From Patescibacteria group bacterium (lineage in GTDB: Bacteria > Patescibacteriota > Microgenomatia > UM-FILTER-40-11), in contig JAMCYY010000089.1 of the NCBI GenBank assembly GCA_023473205.1, positions 1-12,111 on the forward strand: a stretch of DNA of 12,111 nucleotides. The letters run 5' to 3'. The position numbers were made by a program, and so were the translations under genes. Shown here piece after piece: positions 6,338-12,111 of the stretch. The notes below the pieces were generated by a model, which saw only the letters and a list, made by a program, of their open reading frames with translations, was not told the origin of the DNA and did not search any database. The stretch's first letter is position 1. Each line of letters begins with the position of its first letter.

Positions 6338-6381
6338 TGTGGCGCAATTTTATCATAAAAAATACAAACCAGAAAAAAGGT

Positions 6382-6387
6382 TATAAT
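6382..6387 (+). promoter_or_regulatory. Consensus -10 box before the small ORF
   Basis: A perfect TATAAT ends 7 nt before the ATG at 6395, the same geometry as at 931-944. It probably drives the small ORF and perhaps the DUF3175-AlkD-glycosyltransferase unit behind it. Confidence 0.5.
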
Positions 6388-6394
6388 CTGTTTT

Positions 6395-6526
6395 ATGAAG
6401 AACCAATATCAAAAAGTTCTTGACCAGATAATTTACCTATATAAAGGTTATTCCCAAGAGCATCGGGCCAGTACTCAACCTTTTCATTTACAAATAGTGC
6501 AAAAGACTTTGAAAAATTACACTTAG
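6395..6526 (+). CDS. Small 43-residue ORF with leaderless promoter
   Basis: The product begins MKNQYQKVLDQIIYLYKGYS and continues with QEHRASTQPFHLQIVQKTLK before TAG at 6524-6526. It has no signal peptide or known motif that I can see. A perfect -10 box 7 nt before the ATG speaks for expression. Right at the stop, another frame stays open to 6599 (LRNIKEIEQKIDSFLLKKIY), overlapping the start of the DUF3175 gene. The original protein could therefore have been about 68 residues and frameshifted near 6520. No function can be given, and it may be a remnant. Confidence 0.35.
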   Translation: MKNQYQKVLDQIIYLYKGYSQEHRASTQPFHLQIVQKTLKNYT

Positions 6527-6579
6527 AAATATTAAAGAGATTGAACAAAAAATTGACTCCTTTTTATTAAAAAAAATTT

Positions 6580-6849
6580 ATGAAAAAATGGTCAAATAAA
6601 GTAACTAAACAGAGTAATGCTCTTGATTTAGAGGAAGGAGTTTTTACTTGGGATGATCCAAAAAAAATTGCTCTTTCTTTAAAAAGATCAGTTGAAAAAT
6701 CAACTCTAAGGAAAGGGACACCTTATCAATCGGCCATGAGTATGCTGAACTTTTACATCAACCGGGCAGGCAAAAATTTACCCAATGAAAGAAAAAAAAT
6801 TTTAGAACAGGCGAAAGAAGAATTAAAAAAATTATTTACCATAAAATAA
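6580..6849 (+). CDS. DUF3175 family protein
   Basis: The 89-residue protein matches the DUF3175 pattern from end to end as I remember it: KKWSNKVTKQSNALDLEEGV at the N-terminus, FTWDDPKKIALSLKRSVEKS (22-41), then the most conserved block SAMSMLNFYINRAGKNLP (51-68) and the helix ERKKILEQAKEELKKLF. The family has no established function; the small, charged helical protein is cytoplasmic. Length is as usual for the family. The start ATG at 6580 opens the conserved N-terminus. No ribosome binding site is seen. The AlkD-type glycosylase gene begins 4 nt after its stop, so the two are very likely co-transcribed, but a shared role in DNA repair is only a guess from proximity. Confidence 0.82.
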   Translation: MKKWSNKVTKQSNALDLEEGVFTWDDPKKIALSLKRSVEKSTLRKGTPYQSAMSMLNFYINRAGKNLPNERKKILEQAKEELKKLFTIK

Positions 6850-6853
6850 GCTT

Positions 6854-7567
6854 ATGAACAAAATAATTGCTTCTGTTCAAAAAGACCTAATTAAAAATAT
6901 TGACCCAAAAACTCTGAATAGTTTTCAGAGGTTTTTTAAACCTGATGAAAAAATTAATTATCATGGAGTCAAAAGTGCTGACGTTGGTAAAATTGCCAAA
7001 AAATATTGGCAGGAAATTAAAAATTTGCCAAAGAAAGAGATCTTTAATCTTTGTGAAGAGCTTTTAAAAACCAATTACACTGAAGAGGCTTGGATTGCTT
7101 ATGAATTTGCCTATTTAATTAATAAACAGTACACTCAAGAAGATTTTAAAATCTTTGAGCATTGGGTTAAAACTTATGTCAGTAATTGGGCAGAATGTGA
7201 TACTTTATGTAACCATGCGATGGGAGCAATTGTGGAAAAATACCCAGAACTAGTTGAAAAATTAAAAGAATGGACCAAGTTACCAAACCGTTGGGCCAAG
7301 AGGGCTTCAGCAGTTTCCTTAATTTTACCAGCACGAAAGGGTCAATTTTTAAAAGAGGCTTTTGAAATTGCTGATTTCCTTCTTAAAGATCCTGATGATT
7401 TAGTCCAAAAAGGCTATGGCTGGCTCTTAAAAGAAGAAAGCAGAAAACATCCGAAGGAAGTTTTTGAATATTTAATGAAATATAAAACAGTCATGCCCAG
7501 AACCGCCTTTCGCTATGCTCTGGAAAAAATGCCGGAAAACTTAAAAAAGAAAGCGATGGAAAAATAA
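6854..7567 (+). CDS. alkD: AlkD-family DNA alkylation repair glycosylase
   Basis: This 237-residue protein belongs to the HEAT-like-repeat DNA glycosylases that remove alkylated bases such as 3-methyl- and 7-methylguanine or -adenine by base excision. The active-site residues known from Bacillus AlkD are present in the right order: Trp112 and Asp116 in NWAECDTLCNH, Arg150 in RWAKRASAV, and Trp190 in VQKGYGWLLKE. Helical repeats cover nearly the whole length, and the size equals the family norm. The N-terminal YHGVKSADVGKIAKKYW corresponds to the first DNA-contacting helices. It begins 4 nt after DUF3175 and ends 5 nt before the glycosyltransferase, so all three are likely one transcript. The catalytic Asp and tryptophans suggest an active enzyme. 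Confidence 0.92.
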   Translation: MNKIIASVQKDLIKNIDPKTLNSFQRFFKPDEKINYHGVKSADVGKIAKKYWQEIKNLPKKEIFNLCEELLKTNYTEEAWIAYEFAYLINKQYTQEDFKIFEHWVKTYVSNWAECDTLCNHAMGAIVEKYPELVEKLKEWTKLPNRWAKRASAVSLILPARKGQFLKEAFEIADFLLKDPDDLVQKGYGWLLKEESRKHPKEVFEYLMKYKTVMPRTAFRYALEKMPENLKKKAMEK

Positions 7568-7572
7568 TAAAA

Positions 7573-8365
7573 ATGAAAAAAATAGCTGTCATTACTCCAG
7601 TCTTTAATGGAGAAAAATTTCTTGAAAATTGTATCAATTCAGTTGCCTCTTCAGTTTTAAATAAAAACTTTTTACTTGAACATCTTTTGATTGATGACGG
7701 CTCAACTGATAATTCTTGGAAAGCAATGCAAGAATTTAAATTTCCACATTTAAAAAAATTTCGGTTCGAAAAAAATAAAGGACAATCAGCGGCAATGAAT
7801 TTTGGTGTAATAAATACAACTGCAGAATATCTTTTTTTTATTGGAGTAGATGACGTTCTTTTTCAAAACTCCTTAAATTCACTTTTACAAAAAGCCGAAC
7901 AAGATAATTTAGATTGGATTTACGGAGATTTTCTAAGAACGGATAAGAATCTTTCTTATCTTAAGAAGCCAAGACTATTATGGTCATGAATTTAAAAATA
8001 TTCCTGAATTGTTAAATTCAATGTTTTTGGGTGAACATTTTTTTCAAGCCAACTGTTTATTTAGGCATAAAATTTTTACCCGCGTTGGTGGATTCGATGA
8101 AACCATGAGAATTTGTGAAGACCTGGATTTATATATCCGTTTTCTGCTCACAGGTTATTTTCCTCACTATTTACCAGGGCCACTTTATCTTCACCGCTTT
8201 CACGAAATGAATTTAAGTAAAGTAACAAAGAGAGAAAACAACCCAAATGCACATTTGAAGGATGTTGCCAATCTTTATGAAAGATACGCAATAAAATTAA
8301 AAAAAATTCTAATCCGAAAACAAATCGAAAAAATTAAAAATCACCTTAGTGATGCAAATTTCTAA
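7573..8365 (+). pseudogene. Family 2 glycosyltransferase split by one frameshift
   Basis: The N-terminal part (7573-7989) has a GT-A fold of the GT2 type: ITPVFNGEKFLENCINSV, the nucleotide-binding DDGSTDNSW (41-49), NKGQSAAMNFGV and a VDD at 92-94 in place of the usual DxD. It then runs off frame as KKPRLLWS and stops at 7987. The C-terminal part is in the +1 frame, open from 7937, reading SQDYYGHEF before 7994, then FQANCLFRHKIF, VGGFDE and the catalytic-base region CEDLDLYIRFLLTG, to TAA at 8363-8365. The shift lies between 7937 and 7989, most likely near 7960-7970. Joined, the enzyme has about 264 residues, complete for a small GT2. It would transfer a sugar from a nucleotide sugar to an unknown acceptor, probably for surface glycans. 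Mutation, assembly error or rarely recoding could explain the split. Confidence 0.82.
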
Positions 8366-8778
8366 ATTAATCTCGTGGAAAGTTTCCTTAAACCAAGAAT
8401 TTGTTGTTTTGTTCTTTCTGCTTGTTCTAAAACATCTTTGGAATCCACACTAAAAAGTCCAGCCTCAATGCCCTCAGATAAAGCAATTAAGTGTTGTAAC
8501 TGTTCTTCAATCTTTTTGGATATCTTTGGGTCCTTCTTAGAATCAAGACCTAATAGTTCCTGAACTGCAGCGATATTAATTTTTCTCTTCTCTCTGAGTT
8601 CTTTTGTATCCTTTTCATAAGCAGATTCTCCTTCAAAATTTGCTTTCTTGGCAGCACTTCTTCCCAAATCAAGTTCAATATAAATTTGAGAATCAGCCCG
8701 AATTTGATCTAAACGGGCTTTAATTGCCACAGCTATATGATCCATTACTTCTGTTGCAGTTGGTACTTCGAAAACCAT
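8362..8778 (-). CDS. Unknown helical protein in the chaperone operon
   Basis: The 138-residue product starts MVFEVPTATEVMDHIAVAIK and is almost wholly charged and helical, with long heptad-like stretches (KDTKELREKRKINIAAVQEL and ISKKIEEQLQHLIALSEGIE). It has no cysteines, no signal peptide and no membrane segment. I do not recognise a family. Its ATG lies 2 nt after the dnaJ stop, so it must be translated with dnaJ. This suggests a role next to the DnaK system, for example as an accessory or small helical partner, but that is inference from position. Its TAG stop overlaps the TAA of the convergent glycosyltransferase at 8362-8365, leaving no room for a separate terminator. Confidence 0.75.
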   Translation of the reverse strand: MVFEVPTATEVMDHIAVAIKARLDQIRADSQIYIELDLGRSAAKKANFEGESAYEKDTKELREKRKINIAAVQELLGLDSKKDPKISKKIEEQLQHLIALSEGIEAGLFSVDSKDVLEQAERTKQQILGLRKLSTRLI

Positions 8779-8780
8779 AT

Positions 8781-9671
8781 TTATTCTTCTTCAAACTCTT
8801 CCAAAATTTCTTTTTGCCTTCGGGAAAGATGAGACGGGACAACAACTTGCAGTCGGACATATTCATCACCAACCCCGCTGCCGCGAGGAGATTTAATACC
8901 GTGGCCGCGGAGCCGAACCATGGTTCCCGGCTGGGTTCCCGGCCTAATTCTTAAACTAACTTCACTATTAATGGTTGGAACACTGACAATTGCCCCTAAA
9001 GCTGCCTGGGAAAAACTAATTTCTTTGTCAATATAGACATCTAAACCATCACGCTTAAAAATTTTATCAGGCCGAACATCCACGGTTAAATAAAAATCAT
9101 CAAAATTGATTACCGAGCCATCATCCACTCCAGCGGGAATTTTTATTTTCTTTCTCTTGCCTTCCATTTCAACTTCTTTTTCTACCCCGCGAGCTGCTTC
9201 CAAAAAAGTTAAAGAGATACCATACCGCGGTTTACGGTTAGCTCTTTGTCCGCCACCAAAAGGAGTTCCCCCGCCAAAAAATTGGGAAAAAATTTCAAAG
9301 GGATCAGTAAAACCACCAAAATCCCCGCCCATATTTTCGCCTTCATTGCCCCCATAAGTAGTGTAAGTGTAGGAAAAAGGTCCCTGGCGGTAACTTCGTG
9401 ACTGGCCGCCAAACGGCCCCTGCTGACCACCCAAACCACTGGCCGGATCAAAAGCAGCATGGCCAAATTGATCATAAGCAGCTTTTTTATCTTTATTCGA
9501 TAAAACTTCGTAAGCTTCATTTATCTCTTTAAACTTACTTTCAGCCTCAGGTGATTTATTTTTATCAGGATGCCACTGCAAAGCCTGCTTACGATAAGCA
9601 GATTTTAATTCTGCTTCAGAAGCAGTTTTCGAAACCCCTAAAATTTCATAATAATCTCTTTTAGTAGCCAT
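8781..9671 (-). CDS. dnaJ: DnaJ-class J-domain co-chaperone without zinc finger (CbpA type)
   Basis: The 296-residue protein has a canonical J domain (about 4-70) with the HPD triad at 34-36 and the usual KRDYYEILGVSKTAS start, which stimulates DnaK ATPase. A Gly/Phe-rich linker (about 75-145: GPFGGQSRS, GGNEGENMGGDFGGF, FFGGGTPFGGG) follows. Then come the two beta-rich substrate-binding domains (about 150-290) with KKIKIPAGVDDGSVINF and GTQPGTMVRLRGHGIKSPRGSG. The four CxxCxGxG zinc motifs of class I DnaJ are absent, so this is a class II protein like CbpA. It sits 130 nt after dnaK in the grpE-dnaK-dnaJ order, behind a long hairpin, and may also have its own -10 box. Family and role are very sure. 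Confidence 0.95.
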   Translation of the reverse strand: MATKRDYYEILGVSKTASEAELKSAYRKQALQWHPDKNKSPEAESKFKEINEAYEVLSNKDKKAAYDQFGHAAFDPASGLGGQQGPFGGQSRSYRQGPFSYTYTTYGGNEGENMGGDFGGFTDPFEIFSQFFGGGTPFGGGQRANRKPRYGISLTFLEAARGVEKEVEMEGKRKKIKIPAGVDDGSVINFDDFYLTVDVRPDKIFKRDGLDVYIDKEISFSQAALGAIVSVPTINSEVSLRIRPGTQPGTMVRLRGHGIKSPRGSGVGDEYVRLQVVVPSHLSRRQKEILEEFEEE

Positions 9672-9678
9672 ACTGAAT

Positions 9679-9684
9679 ATTTTA
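9679..9684 (-). promoter_or_regulatory. Possible -10 box for dnaJ
   Basis: TAAAAT on the minus strand (5 of 6 to consensus) ends 7 nt before the dnaJ ATG, the spacing of the other predicted leaderless promoters. AT-rich sequence makes chance likely, and no -35 is visible. Confidence 0.3.
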
Positions 9685-9696
9685 TAGCTTAAAACT

Positions 9697-9783
9697 CAAA
9701 GCGCAAAGCTTAAAACTATAACGTAAAACTAAAATCTTTTCTAGCTTTACGCTTTAAGTTTTTGCTTTGCACTTTGCGCTTTG
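9697..9783. repeat. Long inverted repeat between dnaK and dnaJ
   Basis: Perfect 12-bp arms, CAAAGCGCAAAG (9697-9708) and CTTTGCGCTTTG (9772-9783), enclose 63 nt in which CGTAAA (9722-9727) and TTTACG (9746-9751) form a second stem. Flanks and loop repeat short AAAGC/AAACT words, so the whole 130-bp gap looks like a degenerate interspersed repeat. On mRNA it would form a hairpin that could slow RNA decay of dnaK or reduce read-through to dnaJ. It lacks a clean T-run right after the stem, so a classic terminator is unlikely. Confidence 0.75.
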
Positions 9784-9801
9784 CACTCTCAGTTTTTAAT
9801 T

Positions 9802-11718
9802 TTAACTTACTACTTCTCCTTCTTCCGCTTTGTCCGCCGAAGCTTTAGCGGAGGAGGACTGATCTTCTGCTTTTGGTTCTTCAGCTGTAGTCTGTGAGCT
9901 GTTAGCCGTAGACTGTCCAGTTGAGCTCTGATACATACTTGCCCCAACCTTTTGCAAGGCATCAGAAAGGCTACTGGTCTTACTTTCAATCTCTTCGGCC
10001 TTGTCAGATTTTAAAGCTTCTTTTAGAGCTGTAACTTTATCTTCAACCTCCTTTTTATCTTCGGCTTTAACTTTATCACCAGCATCTTTTAACGTTTTCT
10101 CTGCGGTATAAATTAAATTTTCCGCTAAATTTTTAGTTTCCACTGATTTTTTCTTCTGCTCATCCTCTGCCGCATGAGCTTCAGCTTCTTTGGTCATGCG
10201 CTCAATTTCGTCTTTTTTAAGTCCAGTCGAACCTTGGATAGAGACACTTTGAGTTTTTCCGGTAGCCTTATCCTTAGCCGTCACTTTTAAAATCCCGCTC
10301 GCGTCCAGATCAAAGGAAACTTCAATTTGCGGAAAATTTAGCGGCGCAGGTGGAATTCCATCAAGGACAAACCGGCCTAAAGATTTATTATCCGGAGCCA
10401 TCGGCCTTTCTCCTTGCAAAACATTAACTTCCACTTGAGTTTGGTTGTCCGCAGCAGTAGAAAACACTTGAGACTTTGATGTCGGAATCGTGGTATTACG
10501 CGGAATTAAAGGTGTAGAAACATTACCATAAGTTTCAATTCCTAAAGTTAAAGGAGTGACATCAAGTAAAAGAACATCTTTAACCTCACCGCCCAAAACT
10601 CCTCCTTGGACAGCTGCCCCAACTGCGACCACTTCATCCGGGTTGACTGACCGGTTTGGCTCTTTACCGAAAAATTCTTTCACTGTTTCATAAACCTTCG
10701 GCATTCTGGTCATACCACCGACCATCACTACCTCATCAATGTCTGTCACTTTTTTACCGGCATCAGCCAAACATTTTTTTACTGGTTCAATTGTTTTGGC
10801 AATTAAATCTCCAACTAAGCTCTCAAGTTTAGCCCGCGAAAGCTTCATGGTTAAATGTAAAGGATTACCATTCTTACCTTGTGTAATAAAAGGCTGGTTA
10901 ATTTCCGCTTCCATCGAAGATGAAAGTTCTATTTTCACTTTTTCCGCTGCTTCTCTTAGTCTTTGTAATGCTTGTGGATCTTTCCTCAGGTCGATACCAT
11001 TTTCCTTTTGAAATTCCTCGGCAATATAATTTAAAATCACCCGGTCAAAATCATCACCACCCAAGTGCGTATCACCATTAGTTGCCTTAACTTCATAAAC
11101 ACCTTCGCCTAATTCCAAAACGGAAATATCAAATGTTCCTCCACCTAAATCATAAACGGCAATGGTATGGGCATTTTTCTTATCCAAGCCATAAGCTAAA
11201 GCAGCCGCGGTCGGCTCATTAATAATCCTTAAAACTTCCAAGCCGGCAATTTCACCCGCTTGCTTAGTCGCTTGCCTTTGGGCATCATCAAAGTAGGCAG
11301 GAACCGTAATTACGGCTTGAGTTACTTTTACGCCCAAGTAAGCTTCAGCATCAGCTTTAATTTTCTGTAAAATCATGGCGGAAATTTCTTGAGGGGTAAA
11401 ATTTCGGCCTTGGATTTCCACAACGGCCATATCATCCCGACCGGATTTAATCGTATATGGAAGCCACTCACGATCATGTTGCACTGAAGAATCATTAAAC
11501 TTTTTACCCATTAAACGTTTAATGGAAAATATTGTTTCCTTCGACTTAATTACCATTTGTCTTTTGGCCACATCACCTACGACATGGGTGAGCGGATCTA
11601 CAACTGAAGGAATGACATTCCGGCCTTCAACCGAATAAATAACTTTGGGCGAACCACCTTCCATAACGGCAACACAAGAATTCGTGGTCCCTAAATCAAT
11701 ACCAATTATTTTTCCCAT
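9802..11718 (-). CDS. dnaK: Hsp70 chaperone DnaK
   Basis: The 638-residue protein is a full-length DnaK. The ATPase domain starts with IIGIDLGTTNSCVAVMEGG and contains the catalytic Lys67 in SIKRLMG, VYDLGGGTFDISVLELG and the VMVGGMTRMPKV motif. The linker is DVLLLDVTPLTLGIETYG, and the substrate-binding beta domain carries NVLQGERPMAPDN and FDLDASGILKVTAKDKATGK, followed by the helical lid. It folds client proteins in cycles driven by ATP, DnaJ and GrpE. The C-terminal tail (about 605-638) is Gln/Ser/Thr- and Ala/Glu-rich and includes the peptide SAKASADK, encoded by a GC-rich palindrome; the tail differs from the usual acidic ends. A strong Shine-Dalgarno AGGAGG precedes the ATG by 4 nt, unlike all other genes here. 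grpE ends 19 nt upstream, so the genes form one operon. Confidence 0.99.
   Translation of the reverse strand: MGKIIGIDLGTTNSCVAVMEGGSPKVIYSVEGRNVIPSVVDPLTHVVGDVAKRQMVIKSKETIFSIKRLMGKKFNDSSVQHDREWLPYTIKSGRDDMAVVEIQGRNFTPQEISAMILQKIKADAEAYLGVKVTQAVITVPAYFDDAQRQATKQAGEIAGLEVLRIINEPTAAALAYGLDKKNAHTIAVYDLGGGTFDISVLELGEGVYEVKATNGDTHLGGDDFDRVILNYIAEEFQKENGIDLRKDPQALQRLREAAEKVKIELSSSMEAEINQPFITQGKNGNPLHLTMKLSRAKLESLVGDLIAKTIEPVKKCLADAGKKVTDIDEVVMVGGMTRMPKVYETVKEFFGKEPNRSVNPDEVVAVGAAVQGGVLGGEVKDVLLLDVTPLTLGIETYGNVSTPLIPRNTTIPTSKSQVFSTAADNQTQVEVNVLQGERPMAPDNKSLGRFVLDGIPPAPLNFPQIEVSFDLDASGILKVTAKDKATGKTQSVSIQGSTGLKKDEIERMTKEAEAHAAEDEQKKKSVETKNLAENLIYTAEKTLKDAGDKVKAEDKKEVEDKVTALKEALKSDKAEEIESKTSSLSDALQKVGASMYQSSTGQSTANSSQTTAEEPKAEDQSSSAKASADKAEEGEVVS
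9833..9852. repeat. 20-bp imperfect palindrome within the dnaK reading frame
   Basis: TCCGC (9833-9837) and GCGGA (9848-9852) flank a central AAGCTT; 8 of 10 position pairs are Watson-Crick and one more is G-T. On the coding strand it is read as part of SAKASADK near the C-terminus of DnaK. The high GC content contrasts with the AT-rich surroundings. From memory this peptide recurs in unrelated CPR proteins, which would fit a mobile palindromic element like the RPE of Rickettsia, but I cannot confirm this here. Confidence 0.6.
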
Positions 11719-11722
11719 AAAA

Positions 11723-11728
11723 CCTCCT
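11723..11728 (-). promoter_or_regulatory. Strong Shine-Dalgarno of dnaK
   Basis: The minus strand reads AAGGAGGTTTT-ATG, so AGGAGG ends 4 nt before the start. It is the only clear ribosome binding site in the window, consistent with dnaK being an internal operon gene that needs strong initiation. Confidence 0.85.
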
Positions 11729-11737
11729 TAATAATTA

Positions 11738-12111
11738 TTATTTATTAACAAATTTAATAACTTTAACTTTCGCTGGCCGGACAGTTTTTCCTTTAAGGGA
11801 ATAACCTTTAGCTAAAACTTCCGCGACTTCATTATCTTTTCCCGAGCCCTCAATAATTGCCACGGCTTCCATTTCTAACGGATTAAATTCTTTGCCTAAG
11901 GCCTCAATTTCTACCAGGCCTTCCTCCTGCAGAATTTTTTTCAATTCTTTTAAAGCTAAATCTAAACCCGGATCTTTTAGATGAGCCTGGGCCCTTTCAA
12001 AATGGTCTAAAACTATTATTAATTTTAAAAGTAAATTAGTATTGGCAAACTGGGTAAATTCTTCTTTCTCCCGCTGAAACCTTTTTTCTAAATTTTGATA
12101 ATCAGCTAAAA
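11738..12111 (-). CDS. grpE: Nucleotide exchange factor GrpE, 5' end outside window
   Basis: Frame-open sequence runs from the window edge to the TAA at 11738-11740, giving 123 C-terminal residues. It reads ADYQNLEKRFQREKEEF (end of the coiled-coil), FANTNLLLKLIIVLDHFERA (dimer four-helix region), then LKKILQEEGLVEIEALGKEF and NPLEMEAVAIIEGSG followed by GYSLKGKTVRPAKVKV, the beta domain that opens the DnaK nucleotide cleft. These blocks match GrpE in order and spacing. The 5' end, with the N-terminal arm and any CIRCE or HrcA control site, is missing. A TTG at 11944 is merely an internal leucine codon. It lies 19 nt before dnaK in the standard grpE-dnaK order. GrpE releases ADP from DnaK. 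The identification is very sure. Confidence 0.95.
   Translation of the reverse strand, partial: LADYQNLEKRFQREKEEFTQFANTNLLLKLIIVLDHFERAQAHLKDPGLDLALKELKKILQEEGLVEIEALGKEFNPLEMEAVAIIEGSGKDNEVAEVLAKGYSLKGKTVRPAKVKVIKFVNK

Noticed and set aside
7987..7989. TGA in the glycosyltransferase as a recoded sense codon (as in Gracilibacteria-type codes)
   Set aside because: Reading through meets TAA two codons later, while the homologous continuation lies in another frame; TGA also ends the 1435-3069 gene properly.
9106..9357. Plus-strand ORF rich in Pro and Ser within dnaJ
   Set aside because: It is the antisense of the Gly/Phe linker and CTD of the J-protein; the proline runs come from glycine codons.
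11719..11737. CIRCE/HrcA or heat-shock promoter site upstream of dnaK
   Set aside because: The 19-nt gap holds only the Shine-Dalgarno; any such site would lie before grpE, outside the window.
11738..11944. Short GrpE starting at TTG 11944
   Set aside because: The frame stays open to the window edge and encodes the coiled-coil and dimer region of GrpE, so the TTG is an internal leucine.

Overview
The window looks like a piece of chromosome from a Candidate Phyla Radiation (Patescibacteria) bacterium, possibly of the Microgenomates type. This is inferred, not proven, from AT-rich DNA, short and tightly packed genes, very few Shine-Dalgarno sites, several small uncharacterised proteins, and a palindrome-derived peptide in DnaK (AKASADK) that I remember from CPR proteins. 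No rRNA, tRNA, CRISPR array, transposase or phage structural gene is visible.

Left part (1-3069): a minus-strand unit runs HigB-like toxin, HigA-like antitoxin, then a 5'-complete but truncated YjjX-family nucleotide phosphatase. Divergent from it is a two-gene unit: a Nudix hydrolase and a Schlafen-AlbA/GHKL-ATPase/winged-helix protein. Both units start from -10 boxes only 7 nt before their ATG. A 26-bp palindrome covers the toxin stop codon and the predicted antitoxin promoter.

Middle part (3070-8365): accessory genes, several of them damaged. In order they are a decanucleotide tandem repeat, an RBBP9/YdeN-type hydrolase with a problematic start, an ADP-ribosyltransferase-like protein, a small unknown protein, a gene broken by two frameshifts, a 252-aa unknown protein, another broken small ORF, a small leaderless ORF, then a compact unit DUF3175 - AlkD-type DNA glycosylase - family 2 glycosyltransferase, the last split by one frameshift.

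Right part (8362-12111): the chaperone operon on the minus strand, grpE (5' end outside) - dnaK - dnaJ-like gene without zinc finger - a 138-aa unknown gene. GrpE, DnaK and the J-protein form one protein-folding cycle. The unknown gene follows dnaJ by 2 nt and probably shares its transcript. A long GC-rich inverted repeat separates dnaK from dnaJ. dnaK is the only gene in the window with an obvious strong ribosome binding site.

The points most worth following up are the repeated leaderless promoter geometry, the internal operator/promoter of the toxin-antitoxin pair, the orphan ART-like protein, the palindromic element inserted in the dnaK reading frame, and the cluster of broken reading frames between 4.9 and 8.4 kb.
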